DNA of 64,000 bases from Niallia circulans (lineage in GTDB: Bacteria > Bacillota > Bacilli > Bacillales > Cytobacillaceae). The notes beneath the pieces are model-generated. The model had not been told where the DNA came from, did no database searches, and saw nothing but the letters and a program-made list of their open reading frames with translations. Shown here piece after piece: positions 7,413-17,042 of the stretch (position 1 is its first letter; every line of letters starts with the position of its first letter). Both the position numbers and the translations under genes were made by a program. Location of the stretch: contig NZ_RIBP01000001.1 of assembly GCF_007273535.1 (NCBI RefSeq), positions 1,054,001-1,118,000 on the forward strand. The letters are read 5' to 3'.

Positions 7413-8684
7413 TTAGCCAAATAAGTGAAAAACTCCATAAATAAGCGTCGAAATAAGTGCTAATGTGAAACCAACTAGCGTTTCATAAGGTATCAGCTTT
7501 AAACGCTCCTTCATCTCCATATTGACACTTCCGCCTGTTGAATGGAAAAAGCTGCCGTGCGGGAGATGGTCGAGCACTGTTGCTCCTGCGTGAATCATTG
7601 CTGCCCCAGCAAGTGCGGACACCCCCATATCTAAAATGGTTGAGCTAAACACTTGGCTCGCAACCGCTGTTCCTGCTGTTGTTGAGGCTGTTGCCGCTGA
7701 CATAAAGATACCGGAGACAGGTGCAAGTACAAAGCCTGGCAGTCCAAGGAGATTTAAACCATCAATGAGCACATCCTTTAGGCCAGAGTTTGCAATAATA
7801 CCTGCTAATGTCCCTGTTCCAAGGAGCATGATGGCAACACCTGTCATCTTACCTAATCCCGAAACAGCATAATCATTAATCTTTTTCCCTCTTCCCATTA
7901 CAATTGCCCCGACAATACCACCAACTGGCAAGGCAATCATTGGATCAATACTAATATTAAACAACGGTCGTAATGATAATAATAGTATCGTTACAACAGG
8001 TGCAATAATAGCTGTTAAGAAGGAAGGAAGCTCCAGACTATTAGGCGTTTCTATTTCCTCTACTTCAATTGCTGAACCTTTTTTCACGAGTTTCTTCGCG
8101 AGTATGTAAGTAACGATTAGTCCGAAGACAGCTGGAATGATACCTGCAGCCATAATCGAGGTTAACGGAACATCAAAGGCATCTGATGCTGCAATCGCAT
8201 TGGGGTTTGGTGACATAATATTCCCTGCTTTTCCTCCGCCAATCATCGCCAGTAGTATAGCCATTTTTGAAATGCCTGCCTTTTTAGCAATGGCTAATGC
8301 AATAGGTGCAACTGTTATGACCGCAACATCAACAAATACACCAACAGTTGTCAAAATCATTGTCGCTAATGATAAAGCGAGAAGTGCCCGCGTTTCGCCT
8401 AGCTTCCTAACGATTGTTTCGGCAATCACAGCAGCTGCTCCAGATTCAATCAGGACACCAGCAAGCACACCGGCAGCCAAAATTCTTAAAACAGCAGGAA
8501 TGATGTCCTCCGCACCAGCCATCATTAATGACACTGTATTGACTATATCGACTCCTCCAACAATTCCTCCGACTAAGGCGCCGGCAATCATCCCATAAGC
8601 AGGAGAAACCTTCTTCAGTATTAAAACGATCGCTACGACAAGTGCAACAATCGCTCCTAACGCACTTACTTGTATGTCATCCAT
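7413..8684 (-). CDS. GntP-family organic acid permease (probable glycerate transporter)
   Basis: About 423 residues when started at the ATG 8684-8682, which has an AGGAGGAA site 7 bases upstream; the open frame extends further upstream but without support. The protein is almost entirely hydrophobic with about 12 membrane segments, and shows GntP/CitMHS-type features such as IGGGKAGNIMSPNPNAIAAS near residue 150 and a glycine-rich LGTGTLAGIIANSG. Members carry gluconate, glycerate and related acids with protons. Being directly upstream of glycerate kinase and downstream of a diacid-sensing regulator suggests glycerate import. Confidence 0.87.
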   Translation of the reverse strand: MDDIQVSALGAIVALVVAIVLILKKVSPAYGMIAGALVGGIVGGVDIVNTVSLMMAGAEDIIPAVLRILAAGVLAGVLIESGAAAVIAETIVRKLGETRALLALSLATMILTTVGVFVDVAVITVAPIALAIAKKAGISKMAILLAMIGGGKAGNIMSPNPNAIAASDAFDVPLTSIMAAGIIPAVFGLIVTYILAKKLVKKGSAIEVEEIETPNSLELPSFLTAIIAPVVTILLLSLRPLFNISIDPMIALPVGGIVGAIVMGRGKKINDYAVSGLGKMTGVAIMLLGTGTLAGIIANSGLKDVLIDGLNLLGLPGFVLAPVSGIFMSAATASTTAGTAVASQVFSSTILDMGVSALAGAAMIHAGATVLDHLPHGSFFHSTGGSVNMEMKERLKLIPYETLVGFTLALISTLIYGVFHLFG

Positions 8685-8715
8685 AAGAGTTCCTCCTCGT
8701 TTGTTATAATTACAT

Positions 8716-8729
8716 TGTAAGCGGTTTCT
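8716..8729 (-). promoter_or_regulatory. cre-like CcpA site upstream of the glycerate permease
   Basis: On the minus strand AGAAACCGCTTACA, 1 mismatch from TGWAANCGNTNWCA, 32 bases upstream of the permease start and downstream of the preceding terminator. This suggests carbon catabolite repression of permease and kinase. Confidence 0.55.
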
Positions 8730-8753
8730 TGTATTTTTTCTTTGGACACAGCA

Positions 8754-8786
8754 TAAAAAATAAGCTTGGCAGCACCAAGCTTTTTT
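8754..8786. terminator. Terminator between cdaR and permease
   Basis: AAGCTTGG-CAGCA-CCAAGCTT stem with T-runs on both strands, about 20 bases after the regulator stop. It separates regulator transcription from the permease-kinase genes. Confidence 0.75.
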
Positions 8787-8805
8787 GTGCATTTGCACAA
8801 TTTTG

Positions 8806-9927
8806 TTAGGAAAGCTGGTTTTGCAGGACCGACAGATAAAGCTCCACTAATTCCTTCAATTTTCGCGGGTCTTTGCCTGTCAGTTCATTAATTCTCTCCA
8901 AACGGTACCTAAGTGTATTGCGATGAATAAACAGCTTGCCTGCAACTTTATTGACATCGCCATTTTCCTCCACATACATAAGCAATGTTTCAAGCAGTTC
9001 CCCTTTTTTATCGTGTTTCTTGAAGTACTCAACATATGATTCAATGCTGACACTTAATCCCAACTCTTGCGCTTGTGAAAGAAAAATCGGCAGTTTACTA
9101 TCCTTTGAGAAATATAGTCTTGTATCTGGATACAACTTCTTACCAACCTTTAAAGCGTGAACAGCCTCCTTATAAGAAACGCTTAGCCCATCCATGCCAC
9201 TATGATACGAGCCTAGCGCAAATTTAACTGGTATTCCTGCATGGTTTTGAAAGTAATATGCCCACTTCTCCAGTTCAAGCTTTGTAGCAGCCTCGTTCCA
9301 TAATCCGTCTTTTAAATCTATCTTTTTTAATAGAATAATATATTGCTGGTGAACCACATGAAGGTCATCCTTTAACAGCTTTGAACGGAGCGATTTAAAC
9401 ACTCTCGCTTTATCTTTTGATGCAATAATTACTGCCGCTCTTGGGATAGACACATCTATTCCAAGCCGTTTGGCCCTGTCAAAAAAAAGTGAATCGAAGC
9501 TTTCCTTCCCATCCAGAAGCTTTGTGACAAGCTCCTCCTTAAGTCGTTCATCCCATTGCATTTCCTCCATTAAAAATGCTTGCTGGATAATCATCTCGGC
9601 CGCCATCTTCACTAGTTCTCCATAATTTCGGATTTCCGCTGGATCGCCTGTAATCCCAATAACTCCGACCACTTTGTCGAAAGATTTGATTGGCAAATTA
9701 ATGCCTGCTTTAACGCCATGGAACTGTGTAATTTCTGTATTATCAATTTCAAAGCCAGCCTGCGTTTCAATCACCTTTAATGCGCCTTCATGAACAGCAT
9801 CAACCCGCCGCTCATCTCCAGAGGCTATAATAATCCCTTTTTCATTCATTACATTAATATTCCAGTTAATGATTGTCATTGTTCGGTTGACAATTTCCTG
9901 TGCTAACCGTTTGTCTAAGTATTTCAT
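8806..9927 (-). CDS. cdaR: CdaR-family (sugar diacid) transcriptional regulator
   Basis: 373 residues. Residues 1-135 are a diacid-recognition domain (MKYLDKRLAQEIVNRTM, VGVIGITGDPAEIRNYGELVKMAAEMI), the middle is a GGDEF-like fold typical of the family, and the last 60 residues are a PucR-type HTH_30 (VAGKLFIHRNTLRYRLERI). Such regulators activate glycerate, glucarate or galactarate catabolic genes when the acid is bound. It stands directly upstream of the permease and glycerate kinase genes on the same strand, 121 bases away, and is separated from them by a terminator and a cre-like site. Confidence 0.88.
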   Translation of the reverse strand: MKYLDKRLAQEIVNRTMTIINWNINVMNEKGIIIASGDERRVDAVHEGALKVIETQAGFEIDNTEITQFHGVKAGINLPIKSFDKVVGVIGITGDPAEIRNYGELVKMAAEMIIQQAFLMEEMQWDERLKEELVTKLLDGKESFDSLFFDRAKRLGIDVSIPRAAVIIASKDKARVFKSLRSKLLKDDLHVVHQQYIILLKKIDLKDGLWNEAATKLELEKWAYYFQNHAGIPVKFALGSYHSGMDGLSVSYKEAVHALKVGKKLYPDTRLYFSKDSKLPIFLSQAQELGLSVSIESYVEYFKKHDKKGELLETLLMYVEENGDVNKVAGKLFIHRNTLRYRLERINELTGKDPRKLKELVELYLSVLQNQLS

Positions 9928-10042
9928 CTACTTCCTCTTTTCTGACACAAAAGGATATTTATCATTGTTATATCTATCATAACATAGCTGCCTTTTTTGC
10001 TAATTTATCTAGATTTATTCTTTTACAAAAAATAAGTCTAGT

Positions 10043-10094
10043 AAAAAAGCATGTCCAGTTATGACCATACTGTTAACAACTGGACATGCTTTTT
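10043..10094. terminator. Bidirectional terminator
   Basis: Long stem AAAAAGCATGTCCAGTT / AACTGGACATGCTTTTT with A/T tails on both sides. On the minus strand it follows the small membrane ORF 10093-10299. Confidence 0.8.
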
Positions 10095-10299
10095 AGTTTT
10101 TAGACGACATCTTAGTACGGGCAATAAGAAAATACATCGCGTGCAGGATAAAGAATATTACCACAAAAATAAGGAAATCCACAAAGACATTTAATGGGGC
10201 ATTTTCTACAATGAAATCATGAAGAAAGAATGTAATACACAAAACAATTAGGGATCCTAAAACACTTTGTTTCCAAAAAGAACTATATGCTATCTTTAT
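10093..10299 (-). CDS. Small membrane protein candidate with a non-standard ATA start
   Basis: A minus-strand frame with 68 codons, preceded by an excellent AAGGAGGT site whose ideal start position (8 bases on) is an ATA codon; there is no ATG, GTG or TTG in frame near it. The product would have two hydrophobic helices (SVLGSLIVLCITFFL and VFVDFLIFVVIFFILHAMY) and a basic tail ARTKMSSKN, and it ends inside a strong terminator. Either ATA (as rare near-cognate start) is used, or the start has been lost by mutation and this is a recent pseudogene. Family not recognised. Confidence 0.45.
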   Translation of the reverse strand: MKIAYSSFWKQSVLGSLIVLCITFFLHDFIVENAPLNVFVDFLIFVVIFFILHAMYFLIARTKMSSKN

Positions 10300-10635
10300 G
10301 ACAAATACCTCCTTTTACTCGCGCTCTAGAAACTAGCATCTAATTTGAAACCGATTTAAATAAAAGTTAACAAATTCATTGACAGGTTTTTGTCGAAAGT
10401 TGTCGTATATTTGCATGTGTCATAAATTAGACAAAATTACGGATTTTAACAAATCAAACATAGTTCAGATATTAAATACTTGGTGGCTATCTACTTCTCT
10501 AAAGGCTGAAACAAATCTATTACCATTTTAAATCTCAGGTTGTTAGTAATTATTATCAAATAGGAAGGTTGAACAACACCTTAGTGTACAAAAAAAGACC
10601 ACTCCAAGTATAAGTGGTCTTCCGATTTACATCAT
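10300..10635. other. Intergenic stretch, 336 bases
   Basis: AT-rich sequence upstream of the small membrane ORF (its promoter is expected here) and downstream of mmuM. Apart from the mmuM terminator at 10591-10621 I see no gene or structured element. Confidence 0.5.
10591..10621 (-). terminator. Terminator of mmuM
   Basis: AAGACCACT / AGTGGTCTT stem followed by TTTTTT on the minus strand, 15 bases after the stop codon. Confidence 0.85.
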
Positions 10636-11571
10636 TCATTTTCGCCATTCTCTAGCAATCTCTTCAATATCCCGTGGAGATGTTCGGCAGCATCCGCCAA
10701 TAATACTCGCTCCTGCTTGAAACCATTCTTTATGGTTCAAACCGGAACAGGCTTCCTCACCATGCCATGTTTTCGTGTCTGGATTATATGTCTCGCCTGA
10801 ATTCGGATAGACAATGATTGGTTTATTTGTACTGTCTTTAAAATTCTTGATTGTATCTGTAACAATTGTTGCCGGAGCACAGTTTAACCCAATTGCAGCA
10901 ATTTGGTCGTTTTCGACAAACAGACTGCCACAATCTCTGATTAGTGTACCGTCACTGATTTCTGAATCTGTTTTTAAAGAAAACGACAGCCATGCATATG
11001 TATCTGGAAATTCCTTCAGGAGAGTCGCTAATACTGTTGCTTCCTGCAATGATGGAATTGTTTCAAATGCTAGCAGGTCAGCACCTGCTTCTATTAAAGC
11101 CGTCATTCTGCTGCGGTGGAAATCTGTCAATGCCTCATCTGATACTCCGTAATTGCCGACATACTCTGATCCATCTGCCAAGTAGGCTCCATACGGTCCA
11201 ACTGATGCTGCAACTAACGGCTTCGGTCTAGTTGGCTGTTTATGCTTCTGCCAATAATCATCCCTAGCTTTTCTTGCTAAAGTAACGGATTTTTTTATCA
11301 ACTCTAATGCCACTGTTTCATCCATCCCTCTTTTTGCAAACCCTGCAATGGAAGCCTGATAACTTGCGGTGATGGCACAATCTGCTCCTGCTTGAAAATA
11401 TTCCGTATGAACCTGATAGATTAGCTCTGGATTCTCTAGTAGTACACTTGCCGACCAAAGTGGATCATCTAAATTACAGCCATGCGATTCTAATTCAGTC
11501 GCTAACGCTCCATCTAAAATTATTAAAGGGTAATCTGTTAGAATCGTCTTAATTGGATTGCTGCTGAACAT
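10636..11571 (-). CDS. mmuM: Homocysteine S-methyltransferase
   Basis: 311 residues, matching MmuM/YbgG in length. The enzyme transfers a methyl group from S-methylmethionine to homocysteine, giving two methionines. The N-terminus [23 protein letters not shown] and the zinc-binding cysteines are visible: Cys in GLNCAPA near residue 225 and the pair in GGCCRTSP near residue 294. Its start overlaps the 3' end of the permease gene by 23 bases, so the two are one operon under the SAM riboswitch upstream. The start may be a few codons away, but the ATG at 11571 fits the family. Confidence 0.93.
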   Translation of the reverse strand: MFSSNPIKTILTDYPLIILDGALATELESHGCNLDDPLWSASVLLENPELIYQVHTEYFQAGADCAITASYQASIAGFAKRGMDETVALELIKKSVTLARKARDDYWQKHKQPTRPKPLVAASVGPYGAYLADGSEYVGNYGVSDEALTDFHRSRMTALIEAGADLLAFETIPSLQEATVLATLLKEFPDTYAWLSFSLKTDSEISDGTLIRDCGSLFVENDQIAAIGLNCAPATIVTDTIKNFKDSTNKPIIVYPNSGETYNPDTKTWHGEEACSGLNHKEWFQAGASIIGGCCRTSPRDIEEIAREWRK

Positions 11572-12955
11572 AGTCGACTTCCCCTTTCTTCTTAAGCTTC
11601 TTTGTGATGTAAAAGCTTATATAGCAGAATACGATAAACGGAATTCCACAATATAATGCAATTCGTTGTGTTGGATCAAAGGCTATGCCAATACATGATA
11701 CAAGACAGAGTACAAATGATGCAATTGGTACAAAAGGATACAGCGGTGTCCGGTAAACAAGGTCGTCAACTGAATTTCCTTCTTTTAAATACTGCTTGCG
11801 GAACAAAAACTGGGAGGCACTTATGCTCATCCATACAGCAACAACAGCAAGTCCAGAAATGGACACTAATACGATATAAACGGTGCCTGGTGCAATAATG
11901 CTTGATAAAAGGGCCAATCCTCCGCCAAGCATGCTGAATATGACAGCATACACTGGAACACCATTTTTAGATAGCTTTTTAAATCTTGGAGAAATAGTAT
12001 TTTTATCTGCAAGTGACCACAGCATTCTTGATGATGCATAGAGTCCTGAGTTCGCGGCTGACAAAATAGCAGTCAAAATCACAAAGTTCATAATATCTGC
12101 TGCATAAGGAATACCAATTCGCTCAAAAACAGCCACAAACGGGCTTTCTAGTACACCAGCTTCAGAAGATGGCAATAGTGCTGACAAAATAAAGATCGTA
12201 CCAACAAAGAAGATAACTAGACGCCATAATGTTGTGTGAATCGCTTTAGGTACTGTTTTTTCTGGATTGGCTGTTTCGCCTGCGGCTATTCCGATTAACT
12301 CTGTTCCCGAAAAAGCGAAGTTAACTGCCAGCATTGTCATAAACACTGTAACAACTCCATTTGGAAAAAGACCACCACTTGTGAAATTACTTAGCAATGG
12401 TGCTGACTGTGTATGAGTCATTGGAATAATCCCGACAACAGCTCCTAAGCCAAGTATAATGAAAAGTGCGATAGCTATTACCTTAATAGAAGAAAACCAA
12501 AACTCAGATTCTGCGAACATTCGCACTGTTAGAATGTTCAACACCAATATTAAAAGTGCGAATATTAAGCTCCAAATCCATACATTAACAGTTGGAAACC
12601 ATCTTTGCATAAGAAGTCCTGCCGCTGTAAATTCCGATCCTAATGCAACAGTCCATGTTAACCAATACAGCCATGCAACTGTATAGCCTGTGGCTGGATT
12701 GATGTATTTAGCTGCGTAGCTGTGAAAAGCTCCTGTTTCCGGCATATGTACAGCCAGCTCTCCTAAGCACAGCATTACTAAATAAACGACGAGTGCTCCA
12801 ATAAGATAAGCAAGAATGGTGCCTATTGGGCCAGCCTGCTGTATCGTATAGCCTGAACTCAAGAATAGTCCTGTTCCAATAACTCCTCCAAGTGACAGCA
12901 TCACTAAATGTCTCGTTTGCATCTTTCGTTGAAATTGTTCTTTGTTGTTTTCCAT
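11549..12955 (-). CDS. mmuP: S-methylmethionine permease (amino acid permease family)
   Basis: 468 residues from the ATG at 12955-12953, which has a GGAGAG site; the frame continues upstream but that part overlaps the riboswitch terminator. It is an APC-family transporter with about 12 membrane helices; [21 protein letters not shown] near the N-terminus and [23 protein letters not shown] around residue 225 are signature stretches. Coupling with mmuM and S-box control indicate S-methylmethionine (or related S-compound) uptake; other amino acids cannot be excluded. Confidence 0.88.
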   Translation of the reverse strand: MENNKEQFQRKMQTRHLVMLSLGGVIGTGLFLSSGYTIQQAGPIGTILAYLIGALVVYLVMLCLGELAVHMPETGAFHSYAAKYINPATGYTVAWLYWLTWTVALGSEFTAAGLLMQRWFPTVNVWIWSLIFALLILVLNILTVRMFAESEFWFSSIKVIAIALFIILGLGAVVGIIPMTHTQSAPLLSNFTSGGLFPNGVVTVFMTMLAVNFAFSGTELIGIAAGETANPEKTVPKAIHTTLWRLVIFFVGTIFILSALLPSSEAGVLESPFVAVFERIGIPYAADIMNFVILTAILSAANSGLYASSRMLWSLADKNTISPRFKKLSKNGVPVYAVIFSMLGGGLALLSSIIAPGTVYIVLVSISGLAVVAVWMSISASQFLFRKQYLKEGNSVDDLVYRTPLYPFVPIASFVLCLVSCIGIAFDPTQRIALYCGIPFIVFCYISFYITKKLKKKGEVDYVQQQSN

Positions 12956-12978
12956 CCAAACTCTCCTTAAAATATCCA

Positions 12979-13009
12979 GAAAAAAACACACCCTAATTAG
13001 AGTGTGTCG
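12979..13009 (-). terminator. Riboswitch-controlled terminator before mmuP
   Basis: ACACACTCTAATTAGGGTGTGT stem followed by TTTTTT on the minus strand, between the S-box aptamer and the mmuP ribosome binding site; the expression platform of the SAM riboswitch. Confidence 0.85.
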
Positions 13010-13011
13010 CT

Positions 13012-13131
13012 GACAAATAAACTAAGCTCTCATCTATCAGGGAGTCAACACCCACTGGAATTAGCACAGTGTCCATAGACCTGCTGCTGAGGCTTCATAG
13101 GGCCAGTCCCTCCACCTCTCTGGATAAGAAA
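13012..13131 (-). ncRNA. SAM-I (S-box) riboswitch
   Basis: Read on the minus strand the leader shows the conserved S-box core in order: CTTATCCAGAGAGGTGGAGG, GGGACTGGCCCTATGAAGCC, CAGCAGC, a GTGCTAATTCCAG segment, and the closing GATAGATGAGAG. The terminator lies just after it. High S-adenosylmethionine is expected to stop transcription of mmuP-mmuM, i.e. the operon is on when methionine is short. Confidence 0.95.
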
Positions 13132-13141
13132 TATTTTTTTA

Positions 13142-13170
13142 ACATTACCAAGCTATGAAATTAATGTCAA
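13142..13170 (-). promoter_or_regulatory. Promoter of the mmuPM operon
   Basis: TTGACA (13170-13165), 17-base spacer, TAATGT (13147-13142) on the minus strand, 11 bases before the S-box aptamer. Confidence 0.6.
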
Positions 13171-13422
13171 TAGGGTCGAGTCTGGCAAAACAGCAGAGAA
13201 TTATTCTTGTATTTCTTATTTAAATGGGGCATATGCAAGTTACCTGTTACTACCAACACTAGTTTCTGTGTGAGGAATATTTCAATATAACAAAAAAACA
13301 ATAAAATTAATTTCTATTATAAACTAGTTAATCATCTAGCTACTATTTTTAAAACAAAAAAACTAGCTTTGTTATGTTATACTGGATAAGGTTTGCAACA
13401 TTAGAGAGGAGTTACCAATATA

Positions 13423-14634
13423 ATGGACTTATCAAAATCATCTGAGTATAACAAATCTAAAACTATATCTATTTATTTACTTATTGCAGGGATTGTCCTT
13501 GTCGCTTTCAACCTTCGCCCGGCAATTACTTCTTTAGGACCTCTTGTCGGCTTTATTCAGGAAGACGTTGGACTTGCCCATTGGAGTTCAGGGTTACTGA
13601 TGAGCTTGCCCTTAATCACATTTTCCGTCATGTCACCTCTTGTACCGAAAATATCGGGCCGATTATCAAATGAAAAGGCCCTTCTTCTCGGTCTTATTGT
13701 ATTATTAACAGGCATTTGTTCAAGATCCATTCCATACACCTTTTTCCTTTTCGCTGGGACACTACTTATCGGAATTGGTATAGCTATCGGCAATGTCCTT
13801 CTGCCAGCAATTGTTAAGGATAAATTCCCAACAAAATTTGGTCTAATGACAAGTGTATATTCTACTTCTATGGGTATTTTCGCTTCCTTAGCTTCAGGTC
13901 TTAGTGTTCCGCTAGCTGAAGGAAACGGTCTAGGCTGGCAAGGTGCTCAAATGGTGTGGGGCATTCCCGCTGTAGCCGCGATTATTGTCTGGTTTTATTT
14001 ACAGAAATACAATCGGAATGATAGCGCTGAAGTTACAAATACAAATCTAGTTACACCGACAAAAGTTTGGTCTTCTCCAATTGCTTGGCAAATTGCTATT
14101 TTTATGGGCTTTCAATCGTTTTTATTTTATGTGACGATTTCATGGCTGCCGGAAATTTTGCATAGCTATGGAATGAGTATCGAGACTGCAGGATGGATGC
14201 TATCCTTTATGCAATTAGTGGGTTTACCTGCCAGCTTTTTCATCCCATTTGTGGCAAGCCGTCTCAAGTCCCAATCTTGGATTTCCTTAGGTTTAGGCAT
14301 TTGCGCGATTTTAGGCTATTGCGGGTTATTGTTAAGTGCTGACCACTACCCGATTTTAATAATCAGCATCATTTTAATTGGTTTAGCTCTTGGCGGAATA
14401 TTCCCATTAGCACTAAGCTTAATTGGTTTCCGTTCACAAAGTGCGAAACAAGCAGCAGAGCTTTCCGGAATGGCACAATCAACAGGTTATATTCTTGCTG
14501 CAGTAGGACCTTTGTTCATCGGTTCCCTGTTTGATTGGACACATGTATGGTCAATCCCTCTTATCACCCTTATTTTTGTCGCAGCGATTGTTACAATATT
14601 TGGAATGATGGCAGGACGAGATAGACATATTTAA
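13423..14634 (+). CDS. MFS transporter, CynX/NimT family
   Basis: 403 residues with about 12 membrane helices. LVAFNLRPAITSLGPLVGFIQ near the N-terminus is the typical first loop of the CynX/NimT (cyanate, 2-nitroimidazole) subfamily, and GNVLLPAIVKDKFP and LGGIFPLALSLIGFRS occur at the expected places. The substrate in Firmicutes is mostly unknown. An AGAGAGGAG site lies 11 bases before the ATG, and a strong terminator follows. It is a single-gene unit. Confidence 0.85.
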   Translation: MDLSKSSEYNKSKTISIYLLIAGIVLVAFNLRPAITSLGPLVGFIQEDVGLAHWSSGLLMSLPLITFSVMSPLVPKISGRLSNEKALLLGLIVLLTGICSRSIPYTFFLFAGTLLIGIGIAIGNVLLPAIVKDKFPTKFGLMTSVYSTSMGIFASLASGLSVPLAEGNGLGWQGAQMVWGIPAVAAIIVWFYLQKYNRNDSAEVTNTNLVTPTKVWSSPIAWQIAIFMGFQSFLFYVTISWLPEILHSYGMSIETAGWMLSFMQLVGLPASFFIPFVASRLKSQSWISLGLGICAILGYCGLLLSADHYPILIISIILIGLALGGIFPLALSLIGFRSQSAKQAAELSGMAQSTGYILAAVGPLFIGSLFDWTHVWSIPLITLIFVAAIVTIFGMMAGRDRHI

Positions 14635-14709
14635 TAGTCAACAGACACGAAATTTTAATACTTTAATCTAAGCTAAAAGGCCTTGCCAGAAGGTTCTTAG
14701 TCAACATGA

Positions 14710-14749
14710 ACACCGAACAATCTCATTGACGATTGTTCGGTGTTTTTTA
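14710..14749 (+). terminator. Terminator of the CynX-type transporter gene
   Basis: Perfect 13 bp stem ACACCGAACAATC / GATTGTTCGGTGT followed by TTTTTT. Confidence 0.9.
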
Positions 14750-14835
14750 TTTAATTTACTCGGTTAATAAATCATCTAAAGATAAATATTTAAATTCCAC
14801 AAGGACAAGCTAAGGAAAAACAAAAGGAGAAAAAA

Positions 14836-15321
14836 ATGTCTAAGCGGAATGAATTGAACTTCTTACGATTATTATTATTTGCAAGCATTGGTTTATTTAT
14901 AAACATGATAAGAAAGCCGCCGCTAAAGGAATGGTTAATTATCTTTTTGATCAAAAGCTATATTGCCTCCATATTAGATAATATTGCCGTAAAAAAAGGC
15001 TATATAAAATACCCTGTAAGAATATTTAGGATGTTTGATATTAGTGTACTTTTCAGCTACCTTATTTTCCCTGTCACATGTGTTTATTACAACCAAGCGA
15101 CAAAGGATTCCAAATTGCCAGGAGTGTTAATAAAGTGCCTCCTTTTCAGTATTCCATCAGCAGTCGCGGAGCATTTTATTGAAAAAAACACGAAGCTTGT
15201 TGAATATAAAAAAGGCTGGAACTCTTTTTGTAGCTTTACTTCTATTGCTTTCTCCTTCTTGCTTGTAAGGTTATTTATGGCCATTGTTCGCAAAGTGGAA
15301 AAAGCCCAAGCAAACAACTAG
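14836..15321 (+). CDS. CBO0543-like membrane protein
   Basis: 161 residues with four to five predicted membrane helices (NFLRLLLFASIGLFINM, WLIIFLIKSYIASIL, VLFSYLIFPVTCVYY, SIAFSFLLVRLFMAIV). It resembles the small integral membrane family named after CBO0543, common in spore-formers and of unknown role. An AAAGGAGAAAAAA site precedes the ATG. It converges with the rocB-like gene, with only 11 bases between the stop codons and no obvious terminator. A second member of this type lies at 31693-32199. Confidence 0.65.
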   Translation: MSKRNELNFLRLLLFASIGLFINMIRKPPLKEWLIIFLIKSYIASILDNIAVKKGYIKYPVRIFRMFDISVLFSYLIFPVTCVYYNQATKDSKLPGVLIKCLLFSIPSAVAEHFIEKNTKLVEYKKGWNSFCSFTSIAFSFLLVRLFMAIVRKVEKAQANN

Positions 15322-15332
15322 ATTATATGATG

Positions 15333-16967
15333 TTATGCAGAAGGATTGGCTGCAAATATTGATGCAATGCTAAAGAAAAGAAGGTCCTTTAATGTGACAA
15401 ATGCATAGTCAATATCCAATCTTTCTGTCCACTGGTGGGCATCAAAACCAACAGGTCCGATATTTAATACAGGTACGTTGAATGCTTCTAATTCCTTAAG
15501 AGGAACAGAGTATCCCCTCTCCCACATCGGCATATTAGCGGTAAGTGATATCATGGATGCAGCAGGATACTGCAAACCAGCATAGCTTAAATCAGATATT
15601 CCATTAAAGTAGTTTCTTTTTTCAAAATCTACTCCATGTGAAGCTAATCCATATTTTTGAATGGCTTGCACAACATTATTGATTAATGGATCTTTATAGG
15701 AGCTTATCGCTGGATAAAAGGGCGGCGCAAAGAATAAGATCATCATTGGTGCCAGCTCCTTACATAAAATCGCTAGCTTATCGACCATTTCAATTGTGGC
15801 CTCTCTATCATCCATTGTTCCTTTGTTTTTCAGGATATTTGCATGGATACTTTCCACACTTTCTTTTCCATACTTTGTCACAGCATACTGACTCAGTTCA
15901 TCAAATGTTAATACAGTAACTTTCATGTCAGGCGGCACAAAAGGAGTATAGTTTGCAAACGCAGAAGCTTGTTTTTGATAGGAACTAGCTATGTTAGCTG
16001 CTGCTTTTTCAGCAGTTTCTTTTAATAAGGATACGACATCATCCATTTTTTTCTCTAATAAAAATAAATTAAATAACGTTACTGCCCGATGCGGAATTTG
16101 CACAGAATAGTCCTTTTTAATCCCATATTGTATAAGATTAGTTGGCGGTGGCGTAACTTCTCCTTCTACTATTTCGCATAAATCGGTATTTAACTCAAAT
16201 GCCTCGGTCAATAAGGAGACCATATAATTTGCATTTAAGCCAGCAAAGGGTTCCCCAACATGCGTTTCTTTTCCATAGCATAAAAAGCCTGGCAGCAATT
16301 TCCCAATTGAGCCCGTATAAATATATTTATTTTGGTCTCCAGGATATCGCATAAACATCGGCTCACTATTTAATACCGTCACATATTCCAAGTCATGTTC
16401 CTGGGCAATTTCCACTAAAACAGGGACAGCCGCTCTCATGCCGACAGAATTCACTTCCTCATCTGGAACTGTTACTAGCAGAATATTTCCATCGAACTCT
16501 CCATTGCATGCTTTTTCTAGTATAGACATATGGAGCGCAAGCCCACATTTCATGTCCATTGTTCCCCTGCCAAACAACCAATTTCCAGTTTCCATATCGT
16601 TTTTGACTTGGCTTGGTAGCTCTTCCTTATGCTGCTGAAATGATTCTGTAATTTTTTGCGGCTCAAATGCGTATTCCTTCCATCTTCCATAATCCTCTAC
16701 ATCAACTACATCAAAATGACTGATAAGTATGACTGTCTTTTTCGTCTGCGGTTGATTTTTCACAAGACCAGTAACAAAATACGTTCCGTCACCTGTTGGA
16801 TTTTTTCGCAGATACTCTGGATTTTCTTGAAAATACTTCAAGCTTGTTAACTGATTTATGACAAAGTCAGGCAGCTCCTTTTCTGCCTGTGAGCCTGTAA
16901 TGCTAGGAATTTTGACAAGATTACATAAAAGGTCAACTAATTGCTCCTTTGTACTCCATTTCTCCAT
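15333..16967 (-). CDS. rocB: M20-family metallohydrolase, RocB-like
   Basis: 544 residues, close to RocB of Bacillus (arginine utilisation; exact reaction unproven). M20 peptidase metal ligands are visible: ISHFDVVDVED (about residue 85), RGTMDMKCG (about 135) and VPDEEVNSVG (about 166) with the paired acidic residues. The C-terminal half carries the family-specific ISDLSYAG and IGPVGFDAHQWTERLD, the latter supplying the last histidine. No signal peptide, so cytoplasmic. It lies 75 bases after an IclR-type regulator gene and near a divergent rocD, suggesting a small arginine/ornithine catabolic locus. Confidence 0.85.
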   Translation of the reverse strand: MEKWSTKEQLVDLLCNLVKIPSITGSQAEKELPDFVINQLTSLKYFQENPEYLRKNPTGDGTYFVTGLVKNQPQTKKTVILISHFDVVDVEDYGRWKEYAFEPQKITESFQQHKEELPSQVKNDMETGNWLFGRGTMDMKCGLALHMSILEKACNGEFDGNILLVTVPDEEVNSVGMRAAVPVLVEIAQEHDLEYVTVLNSEPMFMRYPGDQNKYIYTGSIGKLLPGFLCYGKETHVGEPFAGLNANYMVSLLTEAFELNTDLCEIVEGEVTPPPTNLIQYGIKKDYSVQIPHRAVTLFNLFLLEKKMDDVVSLLKETAEKAAANIASSYQKQASAFANYTPFVPPDMKVTVLTFDELSQYAVTKYGKESVESIHANILKNKGTMDDREATIEMVDKLAILCKELAPMMILFFAPPFYPAISSYKDPLINNVVQAIQKYGLASHGVDFEKRNYFNGISDLSYAGLQYPAASMISLTANMPMWERGYSVPLKELEAFNVPVLNIGPVGFDAHQWTERLDIDYAFVTLKDLLFFSIASIFAANPSA

Positions 16968-17042
16968 GACATAGCCTCTTTTCTTTTCCGTATGATGAAA
17001 TTACTTTCCATTCACTATATAAAAATGGACAGAACCCGCAAA

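Noticed and set aside
8137..8598. 153-codon plus-strand ORF inside the GntP-type permease gene
   Set aside because: Antisense to a conserved permease, no ribosome binding site, composition mirrors the codons of the real gene.
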